The position numbers were made by a program, and so were the translations under genes. The notes below the pieces were generated by a model. The model searched no databases. It was not told where the DNA came from and saw only the letters and a program-made list of their open reading frames with translations. Below are positions 1 to 10,183 of a DNA stretch of 64,000 bases, piece after piece. The number at the start of each line of letters is the position of its first letter. The first letter of the stretch is position 1. Source of the stretch: Melieria omissa (taxonomy: Eukaryota; Arthropoda; Insecta; Diptera; Ulidiidae); NCBI GenBank assembly GCA_963971225.1, contig OZ020267.1, positions 68,316,438-68,380,437 on the forward strand, given 5' to 3'.

Positions 1-1278
1 TCGTCAGTTCGTGTTTGTAATACGCATGGCGGCATTTTGGCATTTCGGCTTACCAGCCATCAGCCATCAGCCGCCAACCAGCAGCCAGCACCCAGCAGCC
101 AGCAGCCAGCAGCTTTTGATGCATTCCAGCTGGACTGGCAGTTGGGCAGCCGGGCAGCTGTGCGGCCGGGTGGCTGTAAAAATAAAATTGTAATAGTCAT
201 AGTAATATTAGTTGTTTTTGTTGCTTTCGCTGGCAGCAGCAGCGGCGGCGACGGCGGTGGCAATAATGTGCACAGCTATAGCCATAACAATAACAAATAA
301 ATTGCATGCGATAAATGGATCAAAAGGAAAATCGCAAAAACCAATATGAACGCATGCTTCTACGTGCGCGCTGCGTATTTGGAAAATGCGAAGAAAATGA
401 AACGAAAAAAGTGAAACTTGTACAGAAACGGTATTCATCGATCGATGAATTGAAACAAAAACGAAAACAAATAACGGATAAAATAATGAAATTGAAAATG
501 AAATTACGACGAGATTATTAAACCTTAAATGAAAATTACAAATGCATGCTTGGGTGAAATGTTGCAAATTTAAACACAACTAAAAATTCCAAGCGGCAAA
601 TTACTCTTCAGAGAAATTTTGCTCAAGTTGCACGCCAAGCTTGTGTGACCTCCAGTGGGAGAAGTTTTAGTAGCTATAAATGACTTATGGCAAAATCTAG
701 TAAACCTATGGAGTAACTAGTATCTTTTAAACTGATACGTTTTTAGTTTTTTAGTAACTGTATTACTTAGAAAACGTGTGAAAATATCGCTGTTAGATTT
801 ATAAACTAGGTAATCGCAAAGTTTTGAAAGGCCAAAGTTAAACTTAAATGCAAATTCATGATAGACTGTTCTGCATGGATGTTCGGTTCTAGATCGCTAC
901 GGCCTCTATTTAACCTTGGAATACTAATGTTAGTGCAGAATATTAGAAAGAAAGAATGAGTTTTTATTTGGTAGAACGCACTTGGCTCATAATTGTTAAA
1001 GCTGCGGGAATAACAACGATAAGAAAATAGTGTCGTACATTTTAGCAGCTCTTCAACCCCAACACGAAGAATTTTTATACTTGCAGCATTGCCCAAACTT
1101 TAATAATTTTTCGGTCTATGAAATTTGAAAACGCCTTTTTTTTAATAAATTAATAAAAAAAGTTATTGCATAAGCGTTCACAATTCAAAAGACCAGATAG
1201 ATTCAAACCTAATATGGTTCCACTTGACTCACTTATTTTGAAAAACTATTATTCCATGGGTATCAGGCAACGTTCATA
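1..1278. other. Non-coding stretch with a CAGC-rich tract
   Basis: I see no supported gene here. Positions about 58-112 are a degenerate CAGC/CAGCAGC tract. Around 190-250 there are short GTAATA and GCAGCGGCG runs. A 68-codon ORF at 315-521 starts with ATG and is Lys/Arg/Glu rich, but it has no recognisable domain and no splice or promoter context that would support it. The remainder is plain AT-rich sequence. Confidence 0.5.
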
Positions 1279-1345
1279 TTACACCGTACGACAAAAATAA
1301 AAAAAATTTTTCACACCGGAAAAAATCCATATGAGCGTGAAACAC
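1279..1345 (+). repeat. Solo terminus of a CACCGT-ended DNA element family
   Basis: Beginning at a TTA (1279-1281), the sequence CACCGTACGACA is followed by a segment also found just inside the left end of the element at 4366-4895: TTTTTCACACCGG, then ATCCATATG, then GTGAAAC. I did not find a matching inverted terminus downstream, so this copy looks truncated or its other end is badly eroded. The link to the 4366 element is direct sequence similarity over roughly 60 bp. The superfamily is not known. Confidence 0.55.
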
Positions 1346-1887
1346 TCGTCTACTTCTATCGCTATGAAACAGAGGAGAACAACCAAGAATCTCATGGCAG
1401 GCAATGACAAACCTCCAATAGTGAAAAAAACCGCAGTACAGATTCAGATTCGGCGTTAAAATGCAGATACTCTCCCTCCTTTCCTCCAATCGCTAGAAAT
1501 GTGTAATGTAACACATGTTGAAAAACAAACACGTTGCATACACATTTAAAATGAGTGGAATTTAAGGTATCACAACAGAAACTTGAACCCCAGAATACTA
1601 AACTTATTTTGCAATCATATCATTTATCATCTTAGTATCAATGTATCATCTTAATTGAATCAACTGACCATAGTGTTTCAGGTTTCCGGAGCTCTGCTGT
1701 GATGTTCATTAAGCCTAAATTTGTTCTTTCTTTTATGCAGAAGAATGGAGCGAATAGAGATAATTTGAATTTGAATTTAGACAGGAACATCGGTTGGAGG
1801 GTGTCCAGTTCACATGCAGAGGGCATTTAGAATGAGTAATTCTACTTCGAATGGAGGTAGTGGTTTTTGCCATACGGTCCTTTAAAC
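1346..1887. other. Non-coding stretch, nothing recognised
   Basis: AT-rich sequence with only short shadow ORFs. It may contain the decayed interior of the element whose left terminus lies at 1279-1345, but no features support that. Confidence 0.4.
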
Positions 1888-2021
1888 CCAACTGTAAACT
1901 ATATCCAGAAGATAAATCGCATTTTGCTGCTATGAAGCGTAAGAAGGTAACCAACTGTAAACTGTATCCAGAAGATAAATCGTACGGCAGCATTTTGCTG
2001 CTATGAAGCGTAAGAAGGTAA
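1888..2021 (+). repeat. Two-copy tandem duplication (63 bp and 71 bp)
   Basis: Copy 1 is 1888-1950 and copy 2 is 1951-2021, directly abutting. They are nearly identical from CCAACTGTAAACT to GCGTAAGAAGGTAA. The length difference is a single 8 bp segment (TACGGCAG) present only in copy 2, directly before CATTTTGCTGC. The high identity suggests a recent duplication followed by one deletion, or slippage. Confidence 0.85.
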
Positions 2022-4362
2022 CCAAATGGAATACAATCAAAAAGTACTTCATAACGATACACAAATTCAAATACATAAAACATAAACGGGAAGCTAGTAA
2101 AGTTTCATACGCTACACATACTTAACATAGTATATATCTGTGGCAATAAAATAGGATAGCTTAAGTCAACTTTAAGTCAACCGTATTTTAGCTTAAATAA
2201 ATCTGCCGTAAAAGTACTTTCAAAGTGTTTATTCCCTGTTTTCATATTCAGTATCATTACTCTTTTCTACGCGAAAACGTTTCGAAGATTCTGTAGAAAC
2301 CGTATGGAAATTCATTTTTTCAATTGCGTTTTACTCCGCTCGTTGTGTTTCGACATAAGCTACTCTGCTTTCTTACCACAGATATGTATAATTTGTTGTA
2401 AATGATCTAAGAATGTTACGCAAAGCCACAATTTCAAACCAGATGCTGTCAAAATTTTAAGGTCATCACTGGTATTTCAATGTTAATGACATTTGTTTTG
2501 CCCATAATAAACCTTAACTATTTGCAAATGAAAACCCATACTTCGTGTATGTGAGCTACTCAAACAGATCGTAATTCTGCTTACTAAAAAAACCCTATTT
2601 TATTTTATTCAACAAGGCCAAAAGCACGTCTTTGATTTCGCCACTAAACATAAGGAACATCCAAGTCTGCGTAACTGGATTTCCTTGGCAAAGGCCAAAA
2701 TGCGCAACAACCAAAAAAAAAGCCTCGATTCTCGCGAACTTTGCCAACCATTTTCGCCCACTTGAGTTCATGGCAAACAGCGTCGAGCCGCTGCTAATCG
2801 GACATTGTCGCACACGCCGTGCCGCGCCGTGATAACGAAAGGTAAATAAAGTGGCATGAATAATCGCACGCAATTAGTTTCAAGTTATGAGTAAATAGTT
2901 TTGCTTCCTCGCGCTTTGCCAACGCCAGCCAGCAGTCATTGTTCACTTTTTTTTTGTGTTTTGCCGCGCAACTTGCATTGACAAATGTCAGTCGGTGCTG
3001 GTTTTTATGGCTGACTTTTTTCACTTGGCGTTCGCTTGAGACTAACCGCCTTTGACTGAAGCCTTTATGTCAACAATAGCAACAACAATAAAAACATTAG
3101 CAACAATAATAGCAAAAAGAAACGCACGAAAAATTTGCCATGTGTGATGACGACAACGAAATCCGCATCACTTAACGTCTTTGTCAGCGGCGAACTTGAC
3201 ACATTGCGCAGGCGCACGCGCACCGCCCAGTGCCCTTCTCACGGGCAATAATAACAACGACAGCAACAGCAACAATAACACTTTAAGCGGCATGATTTAG
3301 CTTTTCATTGCATTGGTTATTGTTGTTGTTGCTGTTGCGCTGGTTGTCGTCAATGGTTTTGCCGTAGTTGCGAGCATGATTGTTGTCATTGTTGTTGTTA
3401 TTTTTATTGCAATTGTACGTGTGCACCGAGACTCACTTGGCTGACGAACGAACTGGTTGGCTGACGCGTGCTTGCGGTGGCTTTCCGCTTTGGTTCGCGG
3501 TTCGTTCGATTTTCTTTCAATCCTTCAAAATTCAGCTGCAGCGCGGAAATGGAAAATTTTAGCAGACGCTCGTTAATTGTTTAATGAATTGTGCACAAAG
3601 CTTCGCCGAAAGGGCAGTCCGGCAGTCAGGTTGGTGGAAAAACACGCGGCACTTACCATGTCGCGGTTAAGCAGCAACTTGAAGCGATAAACAAAAGGCA
3701 AAATTTATGTGAGGCGAAAAAAGTAAAACAAAAACAAAAAAAAAAATTGCCAACAAATGCGCCAGAAGTGCAGCGCGTCGCGGCACTCATCCGCATTTGC
3801 AGCTCATGTGTGTGTGTGTGTGTGTGTCTTGTCTTGGTGTCTTGCAAAATTATTGCTGCTGTTATTGTGGTGGCTGTTGCTGATATCGTTGCTGTTGTTG
3901 TTGTTGTTATTATTGTTGTTAGTCGCTGTTGTTGATATGTTAAGCACACTTATTATACGTATTATGCGCTTTTGTTGATGCTGTTGTTGCTGTTGTTGCC
4001 TTTGTTTTATGGTAGTTTGTGATTTTTGTTGTTCGCGCGCTCACAGTTCCCCCTCTTCGGCATATCTCTCCCCTCCATTTTACACATATTACAAAATTAT
4101 AAAATAAAATAAATTTCATGCTTCCACACACAGGCAGCCAGCCAACCAACACTGCACACATAAACGTCTGGCAGCAGATGCTGCTCGAATGCACTGAGAG
4201 AAATAATTATTATTTCGTTGTCTAAGCCCTTAACTTTCTGCTTCATATTATATTTTTTAAGTCACTGTGAAGAGAAGAAGCAATGTTTATTCCAGGAAAA
4301 AAATCAAACTCAACAGTAAACGGAGGTTGCGAGCCTGAGGAGACACTTGACTTTAGATTCGA
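2022..4362. other. Non-coding stretch with trinucleotide and GT tracts
   Basis: No supported gene. Around 3070-3120 and 3245-3400 there are CAACAA/TTGTTG runs, partly in opposite orientation, so the region about 3250-3345 could fold. A GT microsatellite lies at about 3807-3828 and a TTG/CTG tract at about 3850-3995. These patterns are typical of fly introns and intergenic DNA. Confidence 0.5.
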
Positions 4363-4365
4363 TTA

Positions 4366-4895
4366 CACCGTGTGACAGCATTTTTCACACCGGGAAAAAT
4401 CCATATGTGCATGAAACTAGAGGCCAAATATAGTAATACTGCGTACTTAGTTTTTGATTTCTTCATCCCTTGTTCTTTTAAAAGGACTTCAAAATTGTGA
4501 AGGGGATATAACAAATAAAAAAAATATAAAAAATACTTAGCCTCGTTAGAATATGGCAATGTGTATATCAAATGAAAGAGGAAAGGCTCAAGAATTTAAA
4601 TACAATTCATTTTTTTCCTATTTGTAAAAAATAGGAAATGAAAAAGGTCCTTTGAAAATTTTAATCCTTTATATCCTTGAAAATTTATATAGCATTTTCT
4701 TGAAAAGTAACTATGTTAAAATCCAAAATCTCTTTGGTTGCGTGTCAAAATTTCACTACTCTAACTTTATTGGTTCGAAACTTATTGAATAAAGGCGGAA
4801 GCTGCAATTTTAATGAAGTACAAAAATTCTAATTTATTTGAGTATTAGTATTTTAAGTAATAAAAAGATAAATAATAAATTTTTGTCACACGGTG
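4366..4895. mobile_element. Non-autonomous DNA element with CACCGTGTGACA termini
   Basis: The element starts with CACCGTGTGACA and ends with TGTCACACGGTG, a perfect 12 bp terminal inverted repeat. It is flanked on both sides by TTA (4363-4365 and 4896-4898), which reads as a 3 bp target-site duplication. Length is 530 bp and it has no meaningful ORF. The left end shares about 60 bp with 1279-1345, so it belongs to a family with at least two copies here. CAC termini with a 3 bp duplication recall the CACTA/CMC group, but no transposase is present and the assignment is open. Confidence 0.7.
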
Positions 4896-4967
4896 TTATT
4901 TGTCGCAGCTAACAGTAAAATATAGAAAACAAACAAAAAATTGTTCTTTCTGCGGCTTTACTAAACA

Positions 4968-5107
4968 TCAAAGTGATGAAAACATTGAGTTACTTCAAAC
5001 CATCAATACATCAATTTAGAAGAATTTGATTCTTTTTTGATTCAAAGTGATGAAAACATTGACTCACTTCAAACCATCAATACATCAATTTAGAAGAATT
5101 TGATTCT
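4968..5107 (+). repeat. Tandem duplication, period 74 bp
   Basis: Two direct copies start with TCAAAGTGATGAAAACATTG at 4968 and 5042. Both run through CATCAATACATCAATTTAG to GAAGAATTTGATTCT, differing at a few bases. Copy 2 ends at about 5107, where sequence diverges. Confidence 0.8.
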
Positions 5108-7930
5108 CACGATATCTTAAGTTCAACTGAACCTTTTGACGTGACATTTGTTATAAGCAAAACCAATAGATTCATTTCTTTATGACCCATTTTTGGGCCA
5201 TTAGAAGTGTACAAAAAAAAATATATAAAGTTCAATTCATCATTCATTTCTTCATTCATTTTTTTAACTTCAATATTCATTGGCAACTTTGCTATCGCCC
5301 CAAAACCAAATGTTTTCTAAAAAGTGTGTCTATAGAGAACTCAGCCGAGATGGAAGGACGTCAATGCTCAACGCGATGGGCTTTTATGTGGACCCAACAG
5401 GGTCTTAGAGAGGAACTATGAGTGCACACACGTCTTCTGTCTACCAGCAACAACCAAACTTAGATGCACTAATCTTCAAAATTGTTTATTCATTCGCGTG
5501 CGCAGAAAAGCTGCGATCATGTGAGACTTTTTTTCATTGGGAAGACACAGACTAATATTTAGTTCCGTGATGTTTGTATTGAAATGATTATCCTGTTAAA
5601 TTTCCTGTACTCGTGACATGCGTACAGTCATGTTAAAAATATATAATATAAACAAAACTTATAATTTTCCTACAAAAAAATTCACTAAAATAAACTTTTC
5701 GAGCCCAAACATCCTCGTAGATAATTTGTTAAAAATTCGAAAGCTCTCGGCCCATAAACTTTATCATATAAACTATGTATGTAGCATGTAATTGTTCACT
5801 GTGTAGTTGTAGATATAGCTGCCGCAACAACAACAATATAAAACGCCGCAATACACAACACACACGATATATGCGAGCAGTTTTTCTTTCATGCTTGTGG
5901 CACAGTTTGGCTGCATGGCGGTGCGGTTGGTTGCTCGACTGCTGCCGTTGCTGCCGGTGTTGCCGCCGTTGCTGTTGCTGCGGGCGCTGTTACTTGCGCT
6001 TTCATTGCAGCTATTTTATTGTTGTAAGTTTTATTGTTGTTGCCGCTGGCGTTGGTAGCATTTTTCGCGCCATTGTTAGTCAGTCACACTTATTGTTAGT
6101 CATTTTCCATGTGATTCAATTAGCCTGGCAACACCCACCCACACACACAAGCAGGCACAAACACACACACACACACACAAGTAGCGTTACAGAAATCTAT
6201 ACATACATATATATATTTATATATATATAAATATACACAGAGAGCCTGCTACAGCGCGCATGTGGCATGTCCATGCGTCCCTTCCGCCCGCATTGTGTAC
6301 GCCGCCAGTTGGCAGTTTTTGCCAGTCTGTTAATGGGTCTTTAGTGTTTTAGGCTTTGGTTTATGGCGTTTTTTGGTAGTTTAACTCATCATCGCCTGCG
6401 CCGCAGCGGCGCGCGACATTGTCGCTGACGTCGTTGTCGGCGCTGTTGGCATTGCCGCAATTGCCAACAGTCGCGGCAATTAACGTAAAATGTTAGCTAA
6501 ATACGACACACACACACACACACACACACTGTGTATATATATATTTTGGTTGATTTTCACTTGTACGAGTATTTTCGCCGTTCGTTATTTTGCTGCATTT
6601 TGATTTTCGCTGGTGTGCGCTCGAAATGGGTTAATCGTGAGACTTTGGCCGATTCTTTGCAGCATAGAGCGAGTCAATGGAATTTACTTAGTAGTAATTA
6701 TGTTGTTGTAATAAAAAGTTGCAATTACATGTCGTATAAAGTCGTTTTCATATTAATGATTGCCTCGAGCTCAACTCGACGTCAGCTTCTGTTTGCATTG
6801 TGAAGTTGCAATTAGCGCAAAGTCCTTCGGGCTGCAGCACAAAAAAAATACAAACTAATTACATATTAAACCCAGTAACATTTGTCCATTTGTCAGCAAT
6901 CATATTTGACATCGTTTGTCTTACTAATTCATTGTCCACACGATCTGCCAATTCATTATTTCATCGAGTTTGTCAGTCTTTGAGGTTGTTTACGGTTTTA
7001 GGCTCTAATAATTATAACATTACTTATCTAAATTAATTACTTTTGCGCAATTAATATGCACAAGACGCTATTAGCCAGTCGCTGCTAATGTCAGCCGCCA
7101 GACATGGCCGTCGTATGCAATTTTGCGAGTCTGTCGTTAATTATAGGCGAGTACGTACAGCAGCCATTTAGAGGCCAATAAAACGCTGCACTTTCTACAG
7201 CATCTTCGGCGACTTTCTTTTTCCTTCCTCTTCCTCAAGAACACCCACACAAATGTCAGACAAGGCTGACATTTTCGTGTTTTTCCTGCCTCTTGAAAGG
7301 AATGGCGACACAGTCATAGCCGTCGACGTAGTCGCTTATTAGAGCCGCCAAGCAACGACGGTATGGCGGTATGGCAAAGTTCTGGCATGTCTCTGGCATT
7401 ATTAATGAAAGCTTAATTATTACGTTGAAGCGACACCGTACAATTTCTTTGCTGCATTCAAAATTGAGCACTCAGTCAACTGTGCCGAACACTGTGCAAC
7501 AGGTTCGCGGCTTGTCAGTACAAGTTATATACGTTTTATTGTAAAAGTTTGTCGTTTTTATCGATGTGTTGATGCATAAGAAAACTACTACGAAAAGTGT
7601 GAAAATGTATTTACAAAAGTTTGAACAAAAGCCAAACTATGCAAATCCAATCTATTCGCAGCATTCGCAAAATACAACTTAAGCCTCGATAAGCGCTTCG
7701 ATCGGTCTTCATCGACTTGCTTACTTCATATGGCTCGACTATAAAATCTTTAACGAGATATGACACTGATTTAGGGATTTTTAAATTGTATTTATTTGAG
7801 AGTAAAAGGTTGAGGGCACTGAAGTTTTGAATCTGTAGGGAAGAAGCCTTTAGGGCATTGATTCGTTCAGGGAATGTTTTGGACAGGACAACGTTGCTTT
7901 AAGTGAGCTGACTAAGATATCGACTTACTA
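5108..7930. other. Non-coding stretch with CA microsatellites
   Basis: No supported gene. CA repeats lie at about 6161-6179 and 6507-6530, the second followed by TATATA. Between about 5900 and 6500 the sequence is richer in G and C, with GCCGCC and GCTGTTGCTG runs. The longest open frame there (5775-6230) is Cys-rich because it reads through TGC/TGT trinucleotide runs and is probably not a protein. Confidence 0.5.
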
Positions 7931-8880
7931 GTCAGGCCTACTTGTCTGTCAGGCCTCACTCTAAAGACTGTAAAAGAGAGATAAGCCAAATTAAATGTGT
8001 TTCTGGCAGATCAATTCTACCAACCCACCATTAGAAATTGGCCGAAACTGTTAGATAGACTACAAACCATATTCAGGGAGAGATAAACTGGAAAGGAAAC
8101 GAAGGTGAGGTTAGGTGTCAGAAAATCGTTGCTGCTCTGTCTGTCTGGCCTCACGCTAAACACTGTAAAGGCTTGATTACACGTAACGAGTCGAGTGACG
8201 AGCCATCAAAATGGTACTAGGCCGAAAGAATTGGGATAGCTAGCAAAAGCGACGAGTTGTTCAAACGTATTTCGACACGCGACGAGTCAGTTCGGTTTTA
8301 CAATGCACAAAATGAACTAAGCAACTCGCGCAATTAAACTCAACCGAGTGAAAAGTGGTGTGTGACGCATACCGCATGTCACGAGCGATTCCACATGTGA
8401 CGAGCGATTCCGCGAATCGCTGCGAAAAAGAGAAAAATATAACGGTAAAGTAGTGGTCGCTCGGCCTAGCAAACAAAATGTGATTCCAGTGACTCTCTCG
8501 CTATCTTCATCGGTCACTGACTCAATCAAGAACTCGCCTTACCGTTTAGACGAAACGAGTACTCGTTAGAGTTGATGTCTTGTCGCTCTACTCGTTACGT
8601 GCAATCAAGCCTTAAAAGAGAGATAAGGCAAATTAAATGTGTCGAATTGGCCTAAAACTCTAAAATAGACTATAAGCCATATTCAGGGAAAGATTAACTG
8701 GAAAGCAAATGAAGCTGAGGTGTATATAGTATCGAAAAAGAGATCGCTCAATTTAGAACTGGTTGGTCCCAACTCTCTGTCGGAAATTTCCATAACACTG
8801 TAGAATAGGCTGTAAGCCACTTTCCGAGAATGAGGCACAGACAAACATTCAGGTCAACTGTATATAGTTTCGTTCGTAAA
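7931..8880 (+). repeat. Diverged direct repeat array of about 200 bp units
   Basis: Unit 1 (about 7931-8129) contains TGTCAGGCCTCAC, ACTGTAAAAGAGAGATAAG, AAATTAAATGTGT and ATTCAGGGAGAGAT in that order. Unit 2 (about 8130-8168 continuing at 8613-8730) has the same blocks with small changes but is split by the element at 8169-8612. A weaker third unit around 8756-8880 keeps AGACTATAAGCC-like and TCAGG-like blocks. Unit borders are approximate. Confidence 0.65.
8169..8612. mobile_element. MITE with 3 bp TAA duplication, PIF/Harbinger-like
   Basis: The 444 bp element begins AGGCTTGATTACACGTAACG and ends with its inverted copy (one mismatch in 20 bp). TAA flanks both sides (8166-8168, 8613-8615). 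The sister repeat unit at about 7970-7985 still carries the uninterrupted site (ACTGTAAAAGAGAG), so the insertion boundary and the TAA duplication are confirmed inside this window. A 3 bp TAA/TTA duplication is typical of PIF/Harbinger elements. There is no transposase. The interior holds further copies of GAGT/ACTCG-type motifs. Confidence 0.85.
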
Positions 8881-9290
8881 GAAATCGTTTTAAGCAGATA
8901 TGGATTGATATATAAAGGGGTAATGCTCTATTGGATTGAAGTCTGGTAAAACAATTTTTTGTACATTAAAATTGGGAGATCAATACAGCTTTTTCTGGGT
9001 GTGGACACACAAGTTCAAATGTAATGGAAACGCAACGCAAAGCAAAGCAAAGATTAATGTACTTTTATAATGTTTAATGTCCTCCACTGTAGTAAAGGAT
9101 ATACCAAGGACTGCATTCAGTGGCGCAGTTTGCGTATAACTTTTGAGTAGAATACCATTCAAAAAAAATTTTTGTACCAGCACTTTTTTTGTTTGGGAGG
9201 TTTGAACCCCCAAAAACCCCCTGTGTGCGCCAATAACTGCACTATTAACTTAACTTGAGAAAATTGAAAAGTTTCTAATTTTCTCCTTTG
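8881..9290. repeat. Dispersed repeat tail rich in C5 runs
   Basis: Positions about 9113-9233 end with AACCCCCAAAAACCCCCTG followed by TGTGCGCC. A related end occurs at 49490-49525 (AACCCCCGAAATCCCCCTG followed by AATACGCC). A weaker relative lies at 29250-29285 (CCCCCCC... GGCTACGCCCCTG). This looks like the conserved terminus of one dispersed repeat family. I cannot name it. Confidence 0.4.
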
Positions 9291-9292
9291 TA

Positions 9293-10181
9293 TAGGGTTT
9301 TCAAATAAGAGGTGTTATTTTAAATCACCCGGTATTTCGGTAGCTTTCACTTTTGAAGCTTTTATTCTTTGACATTTGACAAGTAGAAACTACGCCATTA
9401 CTAAAAATGGAACGATACACGCTTCAACAACGCATTGAAATTCTTAAAATTCACTACAAAAATGGTGAAAATCTTGCAGTCACAGTTCGCAAAACTAAAG
9501 CATTTTTGGGTCGTCGTGAAGCATCTTGTCGGACCGTAATACAGAAATTGGTGGAAAAATTCGAGCTGTTGGGACAAGTTAGTGATGTGAAGAATAAAAC
9601 CCGTGCACGTCGCTCAAGAACAACTGAGAATATTGCTGCTGTAGCCCAAAGTGTTGAAGAAAACCCAGGATTGTCGATTCCTCGTCGTTCTTTGGAATTG
9701 GGCATTCCAAAAACGTCATTACATCGTATTTTGCATAAAGACTTGGGTCTTAAGGCTTATAAAGTTCAGTTAACACAAGAACTCAAGCCGACCGATCATC
9801 AACAACGTCGTGTCTTTGCTGATTGGGTCCTCTGGGTGTTATCTCTGGAAGAGGTGATCACAATTGGCCACCGAGATCTTGTGATTTAACACCTTGCGAC
9901 TTCTTCCTTTGGGGCCACGTGAAAGAGAAGGTGCACGCCAACAGCCCAGCGTCGATTCAAGACCTCAAAGATAGAATTCGTGAGGCTATCGAGGGCATAG
10001 GAGGTCCACTTTGCGATTTGGTTATGGAAAATTTCATGAAAAGGATATGGTCCTGTAAGCGTGGTCGTGGTGGCCATTTGGCTGATGGCTCTTTATTATG
10101 AAATAAACATCCGATCATTTATCTCAAAAAATGGCATTTTTCTTTGAATACCAAAATAACACCTCTTGTTGGAAACCCCTA
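9293..10181 (+). mobile_element. Internally deleted Tc1/mariner-superfamily element
   Basis: Terminal inverted repeats of 28 bp (9294-9321 and 10153-10180) match at 25 of 28 positions and share AAGAGGTGTTATTTT at the inner end. The outer ends lie in TA dinucleotides (9291-9292, 10182-10183), the expected Tc1/mariner target. The element is about 890 bp and carries the transposase remnant at 9407-10101, which lacks its catalytic middle, so the copy is non-autonomous. Confidence 0.85.
9407..10101 (+). pseudogene. Transposase remnant (DUF4817-type helix-turn-helix plus C-terminal tail)
   Basis: The frame from ATG 9407 encodes about 140 residues starting MERYTLQQRIEILKIHYKNG, a helix-turn-helix DNA-binding start found in insect Tc1/mariner-superfamily transposases, then a second helical region with GIPKTSLHRILHKDLGLKAY. 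After DWVL near 9830 the reading must shift frame to pick up the C-terminal part: NWPPRSCDLTPCDFFLWGHV, then VMENFMKRIWSCKRGRGGHL. The segment that should carry the first two catalytic aspartates is missing, so an internal deletion with frameshift inactivated the gene. The ORF continues in the original frame only to a spurious stop at 9889. It lies between the inverted repeats of its own element. Confidence 0.85.
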
Positions 10182-10183
10182 TA

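Noticed and set aside
315..521. 68-codon basic ORF near the window start
   Set aside because: It has an ATG and Lys/Glu-rich content but no domain, no neighbouring exon and no conserved motif; compositional chance is as likely.
5775..6230. 151-codon Cys-rich ORF
   Set aside because: The Cys content comes from reading TGC/TGT trinucleotide runs and the end from CA and TA repeats; no start or splice context supports a protein.
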